A DNA stretch of 64,000 bases, taken from NCBI GenBank assembly GCA_965204525.1, contig OZ241994.1:3596001-3660000 (forward strand), written 5' to 3'. The translations under genes were made by a program, and so were the position numbers. The notes beneath the pieces are model-generated. The model worked only from the letters and a program-made list of their open reading frames with translations, did no database searches and was not told where the DNA came from. Origin of the DNA: Bin5 sp965204525. Lineage in GTDB: Bacteria; Chloroflexota; Anaerolineae; Caldilineales; Caldilineaceae. Shown here one piece after another: positions 48,535 to 58,269 of the stretch (the first letter of the stretch is position 1; each line of letters begins with the position of its first letter).

Positions 48535-50097
48535 CTATGAACTTTCTTCCAAGGCCTTGAGGTCTGCCTCGTACCGGTCGGCACCATCCTCATATTCCTG
48601 TTGTTGGCGTGCGAAGAACGTCTCTTCATCGATGTCGCCAAGCACCCAGGACACAATCAGCGGACGCCAGGTCATGAAGTGGGTCGCATCCCAATACAGG
48701 CCCTGCCCCCACCAGGCAATACTGTAATTGTATATGGGCAATTTTATCTGGCCGATTTCCTGCCACATTGGCCCGAGCGGAGCGTCCTTGGCAGATGGTA
48801 TGCGATATTGGTTCTCGTTGATGAGGAACGCGTTGTTCTCCGGTTCCGTGAGCCACTGCCACCACAGCAGCGTCTCGTCGAGAGTGTCGCGAGATTCGAC
48901 CGAACTCTTGAGCATAACCAGGTCCGGGCCTTGGACGGCCTGCACGAGATCGGCCGGCACCTTTCCATCGCCGGCCGTCAAACCCACGGGATCCATGGCG
49001 CCGGGCAAATCGTCTGTAGGCGGAATGTCCTGGCTGTTGGGCATCGGAGGCGGAAGGAAGCCCCGTTCGAATTCGATCGTGGGGTCGTTGGCCAGCAGCG
49101 AGAACTCCCCGGTAGCGCGATATTGCATGGCCGCGCCGCCGGTGCGGAAAAGCAGGTCCAGATCGGTGGTCGCAAAACCATCAACCCAGGAGTTGGCTAA
49201 CTCAAACATCTCATACCAGGCGCGGCGGTAGATCGGTGTGTTGGGCCCAATCAGACCCTTCCTGAAGGCCGGCAGCGCCTCGTCGGCCCCGACGAAGAAG
49301 TCGCCATTCAGATCCATCTCGACGCAGAGTTCCTGCATCATGGTCGGCAGAATCTGCAAGGCCAGAGGCCAGCAGTTGCCGGACGCACCTTCGCGCCACC
49401 ACGGCGCCAGCCCGTCTCCCAGTTCCTTCAACGCCCTGGCTACCTCCTTTTCTTCCGTCCAGGTCACCGGGGGCTCCAAGTCGTATTCTGCAAATAGCTC
49501 CTTGTTGTATGCCAGCCCAACCTCGAGATTGGGCCAATACGACAATATGGGAGCGCAATACTCGAGGCCGTCGCCGTAGATCAGCGACTTCATGTAGCTC
49601 TCGTAGAAGATGTCCCGCCAGCGGTCATACTGCGGTGCGAACGGATTGGGTTGATCCAGATACTCCCCAATCGGCAGCGCCCAGCCGTTCTGTACCGGGA
49701 CGTCGTGAACCGACCACACGAGTTCCGGCGCCTCTCCCGCGGCGACAAGCGGCGTGAGCCAGGCCGGATAGTCGGCGGACCTTTCCCCGTGAATGGGCAT
49801 CTCGGCGAAGGAAATCAGAATGTCCGGGTGCTCCTCGGTAAAGCTTTCCGCGAGGATGCGCGAGGCGTTCTGTACCGTGGGGTGTTCAGCCGAGCGGCTT
49901 GTCCATTCGGTTGGATTGTAACTGGTGCTAAGCCAACAGGTGATCGTCTTAGGGGCTTGGGCAGTGGTCGACTCTTCCGCCGACATCTCGCCAGCGGTCT
50001 CCTGTGCTGGCATCGCGCAGGCAGAGATCAGTGCAGCACCACTCGCTGTGCCGGCCAGCGACAGGAACTGTCGTCTACTGAAACGTCTCTTGTCCAT
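48535..50097 (-). CDS. Extracellular solute-binding lipoprotein (Tat-type), large
   Basis: 520 residues from MDKRRFSRRQFLSLAG, with AAAGGAGAGCGAGG upstream; an earlier in-frame start 90 bp up would bury the signal. Twin-arginine motif SRRQFLS plus lipobox ISAC. It is longer than typical family 1 binding proteins and resembles large oligosaccharide binders: YPAWLTPLVAAGEAPELVWS, LFRTGGAAMQYRATGEF, TLLWWQWLTEPENNAFLINE. First gene of the operon with the Ig-like protein and permeases; a consensus promoter lies about 210 bp upstream. Confidence 0.88.
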   Translation of the reverse strand: MDKRRFSRRQFLSLAGTASGAALISACAMPAQETAGEMSAEESTTAQAPKTITCWLSTSYNPTEWTSRSAEHPTVQNASRILAESFTEEHPDILISFAEMPIHGERSADYPAWLTPLVAAGEAPELVWSVHDVPVQNGWALPIGEYLDQPNPFAPQYDRWRDIFYESYMKSLIYGDGLEYCAPILSYWPNLEVGLAYNKELFAEYDLEPPVTWTEEKEVARALKELGDGLAPWWREGASGNCWPLALQILPTMMQELCVEMDLNGDFFVGADEALPAFRKGLIGPNTPIYRRAWYEMFELANSWVDGFATTDLDLLFRTGGAAMQYRATGEFSLLANDPTIEFERGFLPPPMPNSQDIPPTDDLPGAMDPVGLTAGDGKVPADLVQAVQGPDLVMLKSSVESRDTLDETLLWWQWLTEPENNAFLINENQYRIPSAKDAPLGPMWQEIGQIKLPIYNYSIAWWGQGLYWDATHFMTWRPLIVSWVLGDIDEETFFARQQQEYEDGADRYEADLKALEESS

Positions 50098-50310
50098 ACC
50101 TCGCTCTCCTTTCACTTGCATGGCTGGAATTGCAACCGATCCATGGTGAATACGCGATCGAAATAGCCAATAGGCGCCCTCCTCCATCTACGTCATGTCG
50201 CATGTTCTGCGAAACACGGAAGGTCCCAAAAACCGGTCAGATCTGGTTCCGTACCTTTAATTGGGTCTGACAACTAGCTCTCGACAGTTCAATTTATTCA
50301 GAATGAACAT

Positions 50311-50339
50311 ATTATGGAATATATTTAACCTCATGTCAA
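50311..50339 (-). promoter_or_regulatory. Consensus promoter for the third ABC operon
   Basis: Reverse strand: TTGACA, 17-bp spacer, CATAAT. Predicted start near 50304, giving a leader of about 207 nt. The divergent 50098-50543 region holds no gene. Confidence 0.7.
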
Positions 50340-50442
50340 TGTGTCTGTAAGGTTCCCACGGCCCGTTTAATGTTCCAACATGCGGACAATTTGAGCCGCG
50401 CAACTGCCCCATTTCGGGACGCCATGGCCGTCCGCGTCCTCT

Positions 50443-50470
50443 TTGATATCTGCTCACTATATGGTACTAT
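50443..50470 (+). promoter_or_regulatory. Putative promoter for the fourth ABC operon
   Basis: TTGATA, 16-bp spacer, TACTAT. Predicted start near 50477, about 67 nt before the ATG at 50544, which is preceded by AAGGAGAAACAAACG. Confidence 0.5.
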
Positions 50471-50543
50471 TTCCCACTAATAGTTTTGCCTACCCCGACA
50501 CATACATCCAATCTAGTCCAATCGATCCAAGGAGAAACAAACG

Positions 50544-51923
50544 ATGGAGAACAACGCATTGGTCAGCAAGCGGCTGTCACGTCGCTCATTCCTGCAAGCC
50601 GCCGCAGCGACCGCCGGCGTTATGGTGACCGCGGCCTGCGCCGCGCCCGCGCCTGCCGGTGACACCATGGCCTCCGGCGACGACGCCGGCATGGAGACCG
50701 TCGAGCTGCGCCTCGCCTACTGGGGTTTCCAGGTGGAGAAGCAGGGTGTCCTCCAGGAGGCCTTCCAGGAAGCCTACCCCAACATCAAGCTGCAGGAGGA
50801 CATCACCTCCTGGGCCAACTACTGGCAGAAGATGTTGGCCTCCACCGCGGCAGGCGATTCCCCCGACATCATGCACCACTCGCCCTACTATCACGTTCGG
50901 TTTGCGCACAACGGGGTGACGATCCCGCTGGATCCCTTTGTCGAGCGTGATGGCGTCGACCTCAACGATTTCTACGAGGGCGCGATCACGCAAGGACGCT
51001 GGCAACCCGGCCAGATCCGGTGCGGCTCCGGCGACCTTCACGCCTTCCCCACCGTCTGGCACTCCGGCACCATGTGGTTCTGGAACAAGAACTGGTTCGC
51101 CGAAAAGGGCATCCCCGACCCGGACGAGAGTTGGACCTGGGACACGATCGTCGAGGCCGGCAAAGAGTTCACCGTCATCAACGACGACGGCTCGGCTGAG
51201 TCCTACGGCATGGACAAACCGGTCGACGGCAATTCGCGCATGAACTTCTGGATCTTCCAGGCCGGCGGCGCCTTCTATGACGAAGACTACAACGGCTGTC
51301 TTATCAAAGAGGACGCGCCGATGGAGGCCTTCCAGTGGATGGTCGACCTTGTCAACGACCATAAGGTCGCCATGCCGCCTGAGGCCAACCTGCAGTTCAA
51401 CCCCTTCCAGACCGGCCGCGTCGCCTTTGCGGTGATGGGTGACTGGATGATCCCCTCCTTCTCCGAGATCGAGGAGTTCGAGTGGGACGTCTTCACGCCT
51501 CCCGCGCATCCGGTTACAGGGAAGAACACGATCGATGCCTACCAGAACGGTATCTCGATCACCAGTTCCGCCCCGCACCCGGATGAGTCGTGGGAATACA
51601 TCAAGTGGCTGACGATGGGTGACGGCGCGGTCATGTACGCCGAGACGATATTCCCCTTCCCCGCCCATATTCCTACCGCGGAGGGTCTCATCTACGTACA
51701 GGATCGGACCGATCCGCCGACGCAGTTGTGGATCCTCAACCAGCTTCTGAAAGACGCTACGTCCGTCTTCAATGGCCCGGCCGAGGGTGAGATCGCCAGC
51801 ATCGCCGTCGAGGAGCAGGAGGCGGCCATGTTGCAGGTCAAGACGGTGGAAGAGGCGACTGACGACTTGGAGTCGCGTGTCAACGCTGTCCTCGAGCGCT
51901 CCCGCGAAGAGCTGCTCGGATAG
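50544..51923 (+). CDS. Extracellular sugar-binding lipoprotein (Tat-type)
   Basis: 459 residues. Twin-arginine signal SRRSFLQAAAAT and a lipobox ending AAC. Family 1 features: LRLAYWGFQVEKQGVLQEAF, STAAGDSPDIMHHSPYY, and FQTGRVAFAVMGDWMIPSFS in the C-terminal lobe. It is first of six plus-strand genes: binding protein, two permeases and three Gfo/Idh/MocA dehydrogenases, so the ligand is probably a polyol or sugar that those enzymes oxidise (inference). A 16-bp stem-loop follows its stop. Confidence 0.94.
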   Translation: MENNALVSKRLSRRSFLQAAAATAGVMVTAACAAPAPAGDTMASGDDAGMETVELRLAYWGFQVEKQGVLQEAFQEAYPNIKLQEDITSWANYWQKMLASTAAGDSPDIMHHSPYYHVRFAHNGVTIPLDPFVERDGVDLNDFYEGAITQGRWQPGQIRCGSGDLHAFPTVWHSGTMWFWNKNWFAEKGIPDPDESWTWDTIVEAGKEFTVINDDGSAESYGMDKPVDGNSRMNFWIFQAGGAFYDEDYNGCLIKEDAPMEAFQWMVDLVNDHKVAMPPEANLQFNPFQTGRVAFAVMGDWMIPSFSEIEEFEWDVFTPPAHPVTGKNTIDAYQNGISITSSAPHPDESWEYIKWLTMGDGAVMYAETIFPFPAHIPTAEGLIYVQDRTDPPTQLWILNQLLKDATSVFNGPAEGEIASIAVEEQEAAMLQVKTVEEATDDLESRVNAVLERSREELLG

Positions 51924-51946
51924 CGAACATTGAGAAGCGAATGAAG

Positions 51947-51994
51947 AGGAGAGAGAAAAGAGAGTTGAAGTGACTCATCTTTTCTCTCTCCTCG
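51947..51994 (+). other. Perfect 16-bp stem-loop after binding-protein gene
   Basis: GAGGAGAGAGAAAAGA and its exact complement, extended inward by GAGT/ACTC across one bulged A, starting 24 nt after the binding-protein stop. The permease ribosome-binding site (GGAGAGAG) lies just outside. No U-run. Confidence 0.85.
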
Positions 51995-52012
51995 CAGTTT
52001 GGAGAGAGTCGT

Positions 52013-52942
52013 ATGAGCGCCGCAACGACACCTGCGCGCAGTGGTTTGCGCGGATTCCTGGGAAGCAACCGGGGCCGGGAAGCGATCGAGGCCTACATCC
52101 TCATCCTGCCTACGATCATAGGGCTGATCGTCTTTACCGCCAGCCCCGTGCTGGCCTCACTCTATTACAGCTTCACCCGCTGGAACCTGTTGAGCACGCC
52201 CAAGTGGCAGGCCTTCGACAACTATATTGAACTCATCACCGAGGATCCGCTCTTCTGGATCACGATTAAGAACACAGCCTACTACGTGTTGGGCACCGTC
52301 CCAACCGGAACGGTTTTGGCCCTGTTTCTGGCGATCGCGCTCAATCAGAAGATCCGGTTCGTGGCCGTCTTTCGCACTATCTACTTCCTGCCCGTTGTCT
52401 CCTCCGTGGTCGCCATTTCAGTGCTCTGGCTCTGGCTCTACCAGTCCGACTTCGGCCTCATCAATGAGTTGCTGCGCTTCATGGGTTTCCGCGGTGTGCG
52501 CTGGTTGAGCAGTGTCACCTGGGCGATGCCGGCGATTATGATCATGAGCATCTGGCATGGTCTGGGCTACAACATCGTCATCTTCATCGCCGGCTTGCAG
52601 GGAATTCCCCAGGACTACTACGAAGCCGCCACCGTCGATGGCGCCAACGCCTGGCACAAATTCATCAACATCACCATCCCGCTGCTTTCGCCCGTCACAT
52701 TCTTCGTCCTTACCCTGTCGGTTATCAACTCCTTCCAGGTCTTTGCCCAGGCCTATGTGATGACCAGAGGCGGGCCGGTCAACGCCACCAAGACGATCGT
52801 CTACTATCTCTTTCAGCAGGGGTTTGAGAACTTCCACATGGGATACGCCTCCGCGCTGGCCTATGTCCTCTTCGTTATCATCGTCAGTCTGACGCTGTTC
52901 CAGTTCTGGTTCCAAAAACGCTGGGTCCATTACGAACTCTGA
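52013..52942 (+). CDS. Carbohydrate ABC transporter permease (MalF-type)
   Basis: 309 residues, six helices after a 40-residue cytosolic start. EAA loop YEAATVDGANAWHKFINITI near residues 203-222, followed by VINSFQVFAQAYVMTRGGP. It is preceded by a GGAGAGAG site. It pairs with the next gene 12 bp downstream. Confidence 0.94.
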   Translation: MSAATTPARSGLRGFLGSNRGREAIEAYILILPTIIGLIVFTASPVLASLYYSFTRWNLLSTPKWQAFDNYIELITEDPLFWITIKNTAYYVLGTVPTGTVLALFLAIALNQKIRFVAVFRTIYFLPVVSSVVAISVLWLWLYQSDFGLINELLRFMGFRGVRWLSSVTWAMPAIMIMSIWHGLGYNIVIFIAGLQGIPQDYYEAATVDGANAWHKFINITIPLLSPVTFFVLTLSVINSFQVFAQAYVMTRGGPVNATKTIVYYLFQQGFENFHMGYASALAYVLFVIIVSLTLFQFWFQKRWVHYEL

Positions 52943-52954
52943 GGTAGAACCACC

Positions 52955-53875
52955 ATGAGCGCACAAGACGCAACCCCCATCGGTGAGGCCCGCACGACAG
53001 CGATGCCCGGCGCCTCCGCGGCCGCACCCGAAGGCCTGACTTCCTATAGGCTCCTTTACATCGCGGGGCGTGTGCTGCTCTATCTGGCCCTCACCATCGT
53101 TGGCGTTACCATGCTCCTGCCATTGCTGTGGATGGTCTCCACCTCGCTCAAGGAGCCGGGCGAAGTACTGCTGCTGCCGCCCAAGTGGATCTCGCTTCCG
53201 CCGCAGTGGGGGAACTACCCCAGACTTTTCGATGTGCTGCCATTTGATCTCTTTTTGATCAACAGCATCAAAATCGCGGTATTTGCCACGGTCGGCTCCC
53301 TTTTGAGCTGCTCAATGGCCGCCTTCGCCTTCGCGCGCATGCGCTTCCCCGGCCGCAATGTCATCTTCGCCGTCATTCTCGCCACGATGATGATCCCCTT
53401 CCACGTCACCCTCATTCCCCTCTTCAAGCTCTATCGCGACATCGGCTGGCTCAGCACACACCTGCCGCTCACCGTGCCGTTCTTCTTCGGTACCGCCTTT
53501 GGCATCTTCCTCATGCGCCAGTTCTATCTCACCATTCCCCAGGAACTGGTCGAGGCGGCGCGCATCGACGGCTGCAACTTTATCCAGATCTATTACCGCA
53601 TCTTTCTGCCCCTCTCCAAGCCCGCCCTGGCCACCCTCGGCATCTTCACCTTTCTCGGCTCCTGGAACAACCTCATGGGCCCGTTGATCTTCCTCACCAA
53701 GGTCGAGACCATGACCATCACCCTCGGGCTGACGCTGCTGACCAACCAGTCGGGCGGCCGCTGGGAGCTCATCCAGGCCGGCGCCGTCATCAGTATCCTG
53801 CCCATCATCGTCATGTTCTTCATCGGCCAGGAGCATTTCATCCAAGGCATCGCCCGAACCGGAATTAAGGGGTAG
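52955..53875 (+). CDS. Carbohydrate ABC transporter permease (MalG-type)
   Basis: 306 residues with a longer Ala-rich N terminus than usual (about 25 residues before the first helix). EAA loop VEAARIDGCNFIQIYYRIFL, preceded by GIFLMRQFYLTIPQEL; C-terminal end HFIQGIARTGIKG. It completes the transporter. The first dehydrogenase begins 51 bp downstream, so sugar uptake and oxidation are probably co-expressed. Confidence 0.94.
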   Translation: MSAQDATPIGEARTTAMPGASAAAPEGLTSYRLLYIAGRVLLYLALTIVGVTMLLPLLWMVSTSLKEPGEVLLLPPKWISLPPQWGNYPRLFDVLPFDLFLINSIKIAVFATVGSLLSCSMAAFAFARMRFPGRNVIFAVILATMMIPFHVTLIPLFKLYRDIGWLSTHLPLTVPFFFGTAFGIFLMRQFYLTIPQELVEAARIDGCNFIQIYYRIFLPLSKPALATLGIFTFLGSWNNLMGPLIFLTKVETMTITLGLTLLTNQSGGRWELIQAGAVISILPIIVMFFIGQEHFIQGIARTGIKG

Positions 53876-53926
53876 GCCGGTGGCGCGCGGCCGGTTGCTG
53901 ACTGCAGACCACAGGCGGCTGCACCC

Positions 53927-54931
53927 ATGATTCGAATCGGCCTCATCGGCTGCGGCGGCATGGGCCAGTCCCACCGCGCAGCCTTCGAGAAACTGCAGGG
54001 CCGCGCCCTTTTCACCGCCGCGGTCGACCCGGACCTGCCGCGCGCCCAAGCGACCGCCGACCTGATGGGTTGCAACACCGTCGCCGCCGACTATCGCCAG
54101 GTCCTCGACCATATCGACGCCGCCATCCTCGCCGTGCCGCACCACCTCCACCACCCCATCGGCATCGACCTGCTGCGCCGCGGCAAACATCTGCTGATGG
54201 AGAAACCGCTGGCCAACTCGGAAGCCGAATGCCTGGACCTGATCGAGACCGCCGAACGCGCCGAACGCACCCTGATGGTCGCCTACTGCATGCGCTTTCA
54301 TCCCATCGTCGTCGAGATGGAACGCCTGCTCAAGGCCAGGACCTACGGCGACCTCTTTCAGCTCTCGATCTGGACCGAGCAGCACACGCAGGGCGAGCCG
54401 GGCAGCTGGATGCACCGCAAAGAGACGCTCGGCGGCGGCCAGCTCTTCAGTCACGGCTGCCACTATATCGACATCCTGCTCGCCTGGATGGGACAGCCCG
54501 TCTCCGGCACGCATATCAGCACCAACTTCGGCACACCCTGGATGGAAGGCGAGGGCACGTCCAACGTCTCTCTCAAATTTGCCAGCGGCGCGCTCGGCTA
54601 CCACTTCGGCACCTGGGGCGCCAAAGGCACGCGCCTCAAATACTCATTTCACGCCCACTGTACCGAGGGCATGTTGGAAGGGCAGATCAGCCAGGGGAGA
54701 TTGCTGCTTCATCAAGGCGCGCTTGAAGCGGAGAAAGGCAGCGAGCAGCTGCTGTTCCAGACAGCCGTGGGTAAGCATCTCGAGAACGAGCTGATCCACT
54801 TCGTCGACTGCCTGGAGCACGATCGCCGCCCGTTGACCGACGGCCGCCGCAGCCTGCAAAGCCTGCGCGTCATCTGGAAGCTCTACGAAGCCGAAGCGCA
54901 GGGCGTGGTGGCCGACCTGCGCGACATCTGA
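53927..54931 (+). CDS. Gfo/Idh/MocA family oxidoreductase (first of three)
   Basis: 334 residues. N-terminal Rossmann fold (MIRIGLIGCGGMGQSHRAAF), AVPHHLHHPIGIDLLRRGKH, and the conserved MEKPLANSEAE with the EKP catalytic-region lysine at about residue 92. The C-terminal alpha/beta domain contains SHGCHYIDILLAWMG, whose HxxD-like pattern is common in this family. These enzymes use NAD(P) to oxidise hydroxyls of sugars or inositols. Product and substrate cannot be read here. Confidence 0.92.
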   Translation: MIRIGLIGCGGMGQSHRAAFEKLQGRALFTAAVDPDLPRAQATADLMGCNTVAADYRQVLDHIDAAILAVPHHLHHPIGIDLLRRGKHLLMEKPLANSEAECLDLIETAERAERTLMVAYCMRFHPIVVEMERLLKARTYGDLFQLSIWTEQHTQGEPGSWMHRKETLGGGQLFSHGCHYIDILLAWMGQPVSGTHISTNFGTPWMEGEGTSNVSLKFASGALGYHFGTWGAKGTRLKYSFHAHCTEGMLEGQISQGRLLLHQGALEAEKGSEQLLFQTAVGKHLENELIHFVDCLEHDRRPLTDGRRSLQSLRVIWKLYEAEAQGVVADLRDI

Positions 54932-54984
54932 ACTGCAGCGAATCGTACACGCCACTCACCACGAGCTACAGGCTAGGAACGACT

Positions 54985-56085
54985 ATGACAACACCAACAG
55001 TTCGTTTCGCCGTCATCGGCTTTGGCCGCCGCGGACGCTACCACATGGACAGCCTCGAGGCGATGGAGGACGCAACGGTCCGCTGCGTCGCCGTGGCCGA
55101 CCCGCGCGATCCCACCGCCGAAGAAGAGGAGCGCTTTGGCCGCGCCTTCTACCGGGACTACCGCCAGCTGCTGGCCAATACGCCCGACCTCGACTTCGTA
55201 CTCGTGGCCAGCTATGCCGTCGACCACGTCGAACATGCGCTGGCCGCGCTGCAACGGGGCATCCCCGTCTTCCTCGAGAAGGCCGTCGCCTTCTCCTGGG
55301 AGCAGACGGTGGAGCTGTATCAGGAGGTGGTGCGCCACCGTTATCCTCTCTTCATCGGCTTCAACCTGCGCCGCTTCCCCGCCACGCTCGCCATGAAACG
55401 TATCATCGACGAGGGCAGCCTCGGCTGTATTCAGAGCGTGCTCGGGCACGTCAACACCGGCAACCGCTGGTCGCAGGGCGTGTGGTCGCATTTCAGAACG
55501 CCGCCCTCCTCCACCCTCGTCGAAGGCAAACTCACCCACGACACCGACACCATCCAGCACTGCCTCGGCTCCGAGGTCGTGGACTGCACCGCCACCATCA
55601 CGCGCAACATCTGGACCGAAGGCGACGACCGGCCCATGACCGCAGGCGATTCCTGCTCCATCTCCGGCCTGCTCTCCAACGGCGTCCTCTACACCCTCCA
55701 TCTCACCACCTCCGGGCCGGACTATGAGCGGCGCTACGTCGTCAACGGCACGGAAGGACAGTTGGACGTCGTGATGCACAGCGTGCGCGCAGGCCAGACG
55801 CCCGCGGCGGTGACGCTCTGGCGCAACGGCGAGGAGCCGCAAGCCATCGAACTGCCGCCGGCCGTCGGCGGACACGGCGGCGCCGATTTCCGCATCCACC
55901 GCGACTTCGTCGCCTGGCTTCAATCCAAGCCAGCAGGCGCCTACGACCCGCGCTCCATCCTGACCGGCATGATCATCCCCTTCGCCGCGCAGGAATCCAT
56001 GGCGACCGGCCGCCGCATCGACTGCGCCGCGCGCCTGCGTCAGGCCACCGCCGGCGTGAGCCAACAAGTGAGCAAAGAGAAGTGA
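54985..56085 (+). CDS. Gfo/Idh/MocA family oxidoreductase (second of three)
   Basis: 366 residues. Rossmann motif VIGFGRRGRYHMDSLEAM. The EKP region is altered to FLEKAVAFSWEQTVELYQ (Pro replaced by Ala), as in some divergent members. Later come FNLRRFPATLAMKRII, and KLTHDTDTIQHCLGSEVVDC where the active-site His-Asp pair is expected. The divergence suggests a different step from its neighbours. It starts 53 bp after the first dehydrogenase. Confidence 0.9.
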   Translation: MTTPTVRFAVIGFGRRGRYHMDSLEAMEDATVRCVAVADPRDPTAEEEERFGRAFYRDYRQLLANTPDLDFVLVASYAVDHVEHALAALQRGIPVFLEKAVAFSWEQTVELYQEVVRHRYPLFIGFNLRRFPATLAMKRIIDEGSLGCIQSVLGHVNTGNRWSQGVWSHFRTPPSSTLVEGKLTHDTDTIQHCLGSEVVDCTATITRNIWTEGDDRPMTAGDSCSISGLLSNGVLYTLHLTTSGPDYERRYVVNGTEGQLDVVMHSVRAGQTPAAVTLWRNGEEPQAIELPPAVGGHGGADFRIHRDFVAWLQSKPAGAYDPRSILTGMIIPFAAQESMATGRRIDCAARLRQATAGVSQQVSKEK

Positions 56086-56154
56086 GAAGCGGCCAAGAGA
56101 TTCTCACTCCTCACTCCTCCCCACTCTTTCCTCTCCTTTGAAGGGAGTTTCGTT

Positions 56155-57231
56155 ATGCGCAGTTATCGTGTAGGTGTTGTCGGGCTGTACCGCGGTCTGG
56201 GCCCGGCGCGCGTCTTCGACCTCATGCCCGACTGCGACGTGGTCGCCGGCTGCGATATCGATGTGGCCGCTCTGGAACGGTTCGGCGCCCTCTTTCCCCA
56301 GGCCCGCCAGTACAGCGCATACGACGAAATGCTGGCGCACGGGCTGGACATCGTCTTCGTCGCCTCCCCCGTCCCCCTGCACTGCCAGCACACCGTGGCC
56401 GCGCTCGAGGCCGGCTGCCACGTCCTGCAGGAGGTCACGCTGGCCGGCAACATCGACGAATGCCGCCAGATCCTCGCCGCGGTGCAGGCCCACCCGCGCC
56501 AGAAATTCATGCTGGCCGAGAACTGCTGCTACTGGGCGCACATTCTGAGCTGGCGGGAGATGTGGCGCCAGGGCCTGCTGGGCGACTTCATGTACGCCGA
56601 AGCCGAGTACATCCACGATACGCGTCATCTGCTGCGGCAGGCCGACGGCTCACCAACCTGGCGCGCGTCGATGCCCCCTATCCACTACTGCACCCACAGC
56701 CTTGGCCCGCTGCTCAAAGTGACGGGCGAGCGCTGCGTCGCCGCCAGCGCCATGAGCGTCACCAGCGGCACTGAAGACCTGCCCGTCCGCGTCAAATCCG
56801 GCACCGAAGTGGCGATCTTACAGACGGCCAGCGGCGGCGTAATCAAGATCCTGGTCGCCTTCGGCATCACCCGCGAGCCGATGTTCCACTACTACTCGAT
56901 CTACGGCACCGACGGCGTCCTCGAGACCTCACGTCCGCCCACCAGCCCCCTGCAGACCAACGTATGGCTGGATTCGGTGCCGCATCTGAACAACATGATC
57001 GAGATGCCGATCACCGAAAACGTAACCGCCGCCCCGCCCGAGGCAACCCAGGGCGGACACGGCACCGCCGAGTACATGATGGTCCAGGACTTCCTCGCCT
57101 GCATCCGCGGCGACACCCCGTCCCCCATCGACATCCACGCCGCGCTGCGGATGGCGCTGCCCGGCATGTGCGCGCACCAAAGCGTCCTCCAAGGCGGGAA
57201 GATGGTGGAGATTCCGGATTGGGAGGGTTGA
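56155..57231 (+). CDS. Gfo/Idh/MocA family oxidoreductase (third of three)
   Basis: 358 residues, AAGGGAG upstream. N terminus RSYRVGVVGLYRGLGPARVF, a less canonical glycine loop. The EKP position reads VLQEVTLAGNIDECRQIL (EKP replaced by QEVT), with the active-site region PPIHYCTHSLGPLLKVTGER. Loss of EKP lysine suggests altered catalysis, or a role as partner of the other two. A small 8-bp inverted repeat around the stop of the previous gene (56081-56108) separates it from them. Confidence 0.88.
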   Translation: MRSYRVGVVGLYRGLGPARVFDLMPDCDVVAGCDIDVAALERFGALFPQARQYSAYDEMLAHGLDIVFVASPVPLHCQHTVAALEAGCHVLQEVTLAGNIDECRQILAAVQAHPRQKFMLAENCCYWAHILSWREMWRQGLLGDFMYAEAEYIHDTRHLLRQADGSPTWRASMPPIHYCTHSLGPLLKVTGERCVAASAMSVTSGTEDLPVRVKSGTEVAILQTASGGVIKILVAFGITREPMFHYYSIYGTDGVLETSRPPTSPLQTNVWLDSVPHLNNMIEMPITENVTAAPPEATQGGHGTAEYMMVQDFLACIRGDTPSPIDIHAALRMALPGMCAHQSVLQGGKMVEIPDWEG

Positions 57232-57474
57232 TCAGGGAAAAGAGCACTGTGGCAGCACCGGCTGTTATGAGGCCGCGCGTTCTCTACAGCAAGGAAGCTG
57301 TCCGCAAAGCTGGACGGCAAAGATGAAGGGATGTACAATTGTCGCTGCGCGTGTCGGTCAATGCAGGACAAGAGGCTGGATAAATCAGAATGAGAAGTGC
57401 CTTGACTGCCTTTGGACAATTTGCGCGCAGGAGGACAGCGGGCCTGAATTGATTTTCCTGAGGCCGCAAACCCG

Positions 57475-58269
57475 CTACAACTGACTCCGCACCTCGGCCG
57501 TGATCTGGTCCATCGCCAGGATCATATAGCCGCAGTCGTCGCCCACCTGTAACCACTGTACACCGCGTTTCGCCATGCCGAGCGCAAAGCGCGCGTCGGG
57601 CGCCATACCGGCCCCCACGAACAGGCCGGCTGCTCGCGTGCGGGCGATGATGCTGTCCACCGCCTCGCTCACTGTCGGGTGCTCCACATCGCCCAGCAGC
57701 CCCAATGACGCCGAGAGATCCCAGGGCCCCAGCGCGATTGAGTCCAGCCCGGCGATGGCCAGGATATCATCCAGCGCGTCGAAAGCCTCCGCGTTCTCAA
57801 TCTGGACGGCCACGAAGATCTCCCGGTTGGCCCGTTCGGTGTAGGCGTTGCCGCCGTCGCGCCCGTAGTTGGCAGGCACGCGCGGCCCATAGCCGCGCTC
57901 GCCCAGGGGCGGGTAGCGGCAGCTGTTCACCACATTCTGCACCTCAGCCGCCGAGCGCACCTGTGGCACGATGATCCCGTCCGCGCCCGCGTCCAGCACC
58001 GGTTTGATAAAGGGTGTCCCGCTGCCGGGCACGCGCACCAGCGCCGGCCTGCTTCGCGCCTTCGCCGCCAGCAGATGCCCGCCCAGCGCCTCCGCGCTCA
58101 TCATGCTGTGCTCCATGTCGATCCAGAAAAAGTCGACCGAATCGCCCAGCGCGTCGGTCGCGTGCGGGTCGGTCAGCGTGATCGACGCGCCAATACAGAT
58201 ATCGCCACCCGCCATCTTGGCGCGGAAGGCTGCTACCGGTGAGGGTTGGGTTTCGTTTGTCATGGTCAC
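57475..58269 (-). CDS. HpcH/HpaI family aldolase
   Basis: 264 residues, class II pyruvate-type aldolase/citrate lyase fold. Seen: GASITLTDPHATDALG, FFWIDMEHSMM (the D-x-E-H metal/base region), RVPGSGTPFIKPVLDAGADG with IIVPQVRSAAEVQ, then RYPPLGERGYGPR. These match 2,4-dihydroxyhept-2-enedioate and 2-keto-3-deoxy sugar-acid aldolases, which split keto-deoxy acids into pyruvate and an aldehyde. It could act downstream of the sugar-oxidising operon on its left, though transcribed convergently. Confidence 0.88.
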   Translation of the reverse strand: MTMTNETQPSPVAAFRAKMAGGDICIGASITLTDPHATDALGDSVDFFWIDMEHSMMSAEALGGHLLAAKARSRPALVRVPGSGTPFIKPVLDAGADGIIVPQVRSAAEVQNVVNSCRYPPLGERGYGPRVPANYGRDGGNAYTERANREIFVAVQIENAEAFDALDDILAIAGLDSIALGPWDLSASLGLLGDVEHPTVSEAVDSIIARTRAAGLFVGAGMAPDARFALGMAKRGVQWLQVGDDCGYMILAMDQITAEVRSQL

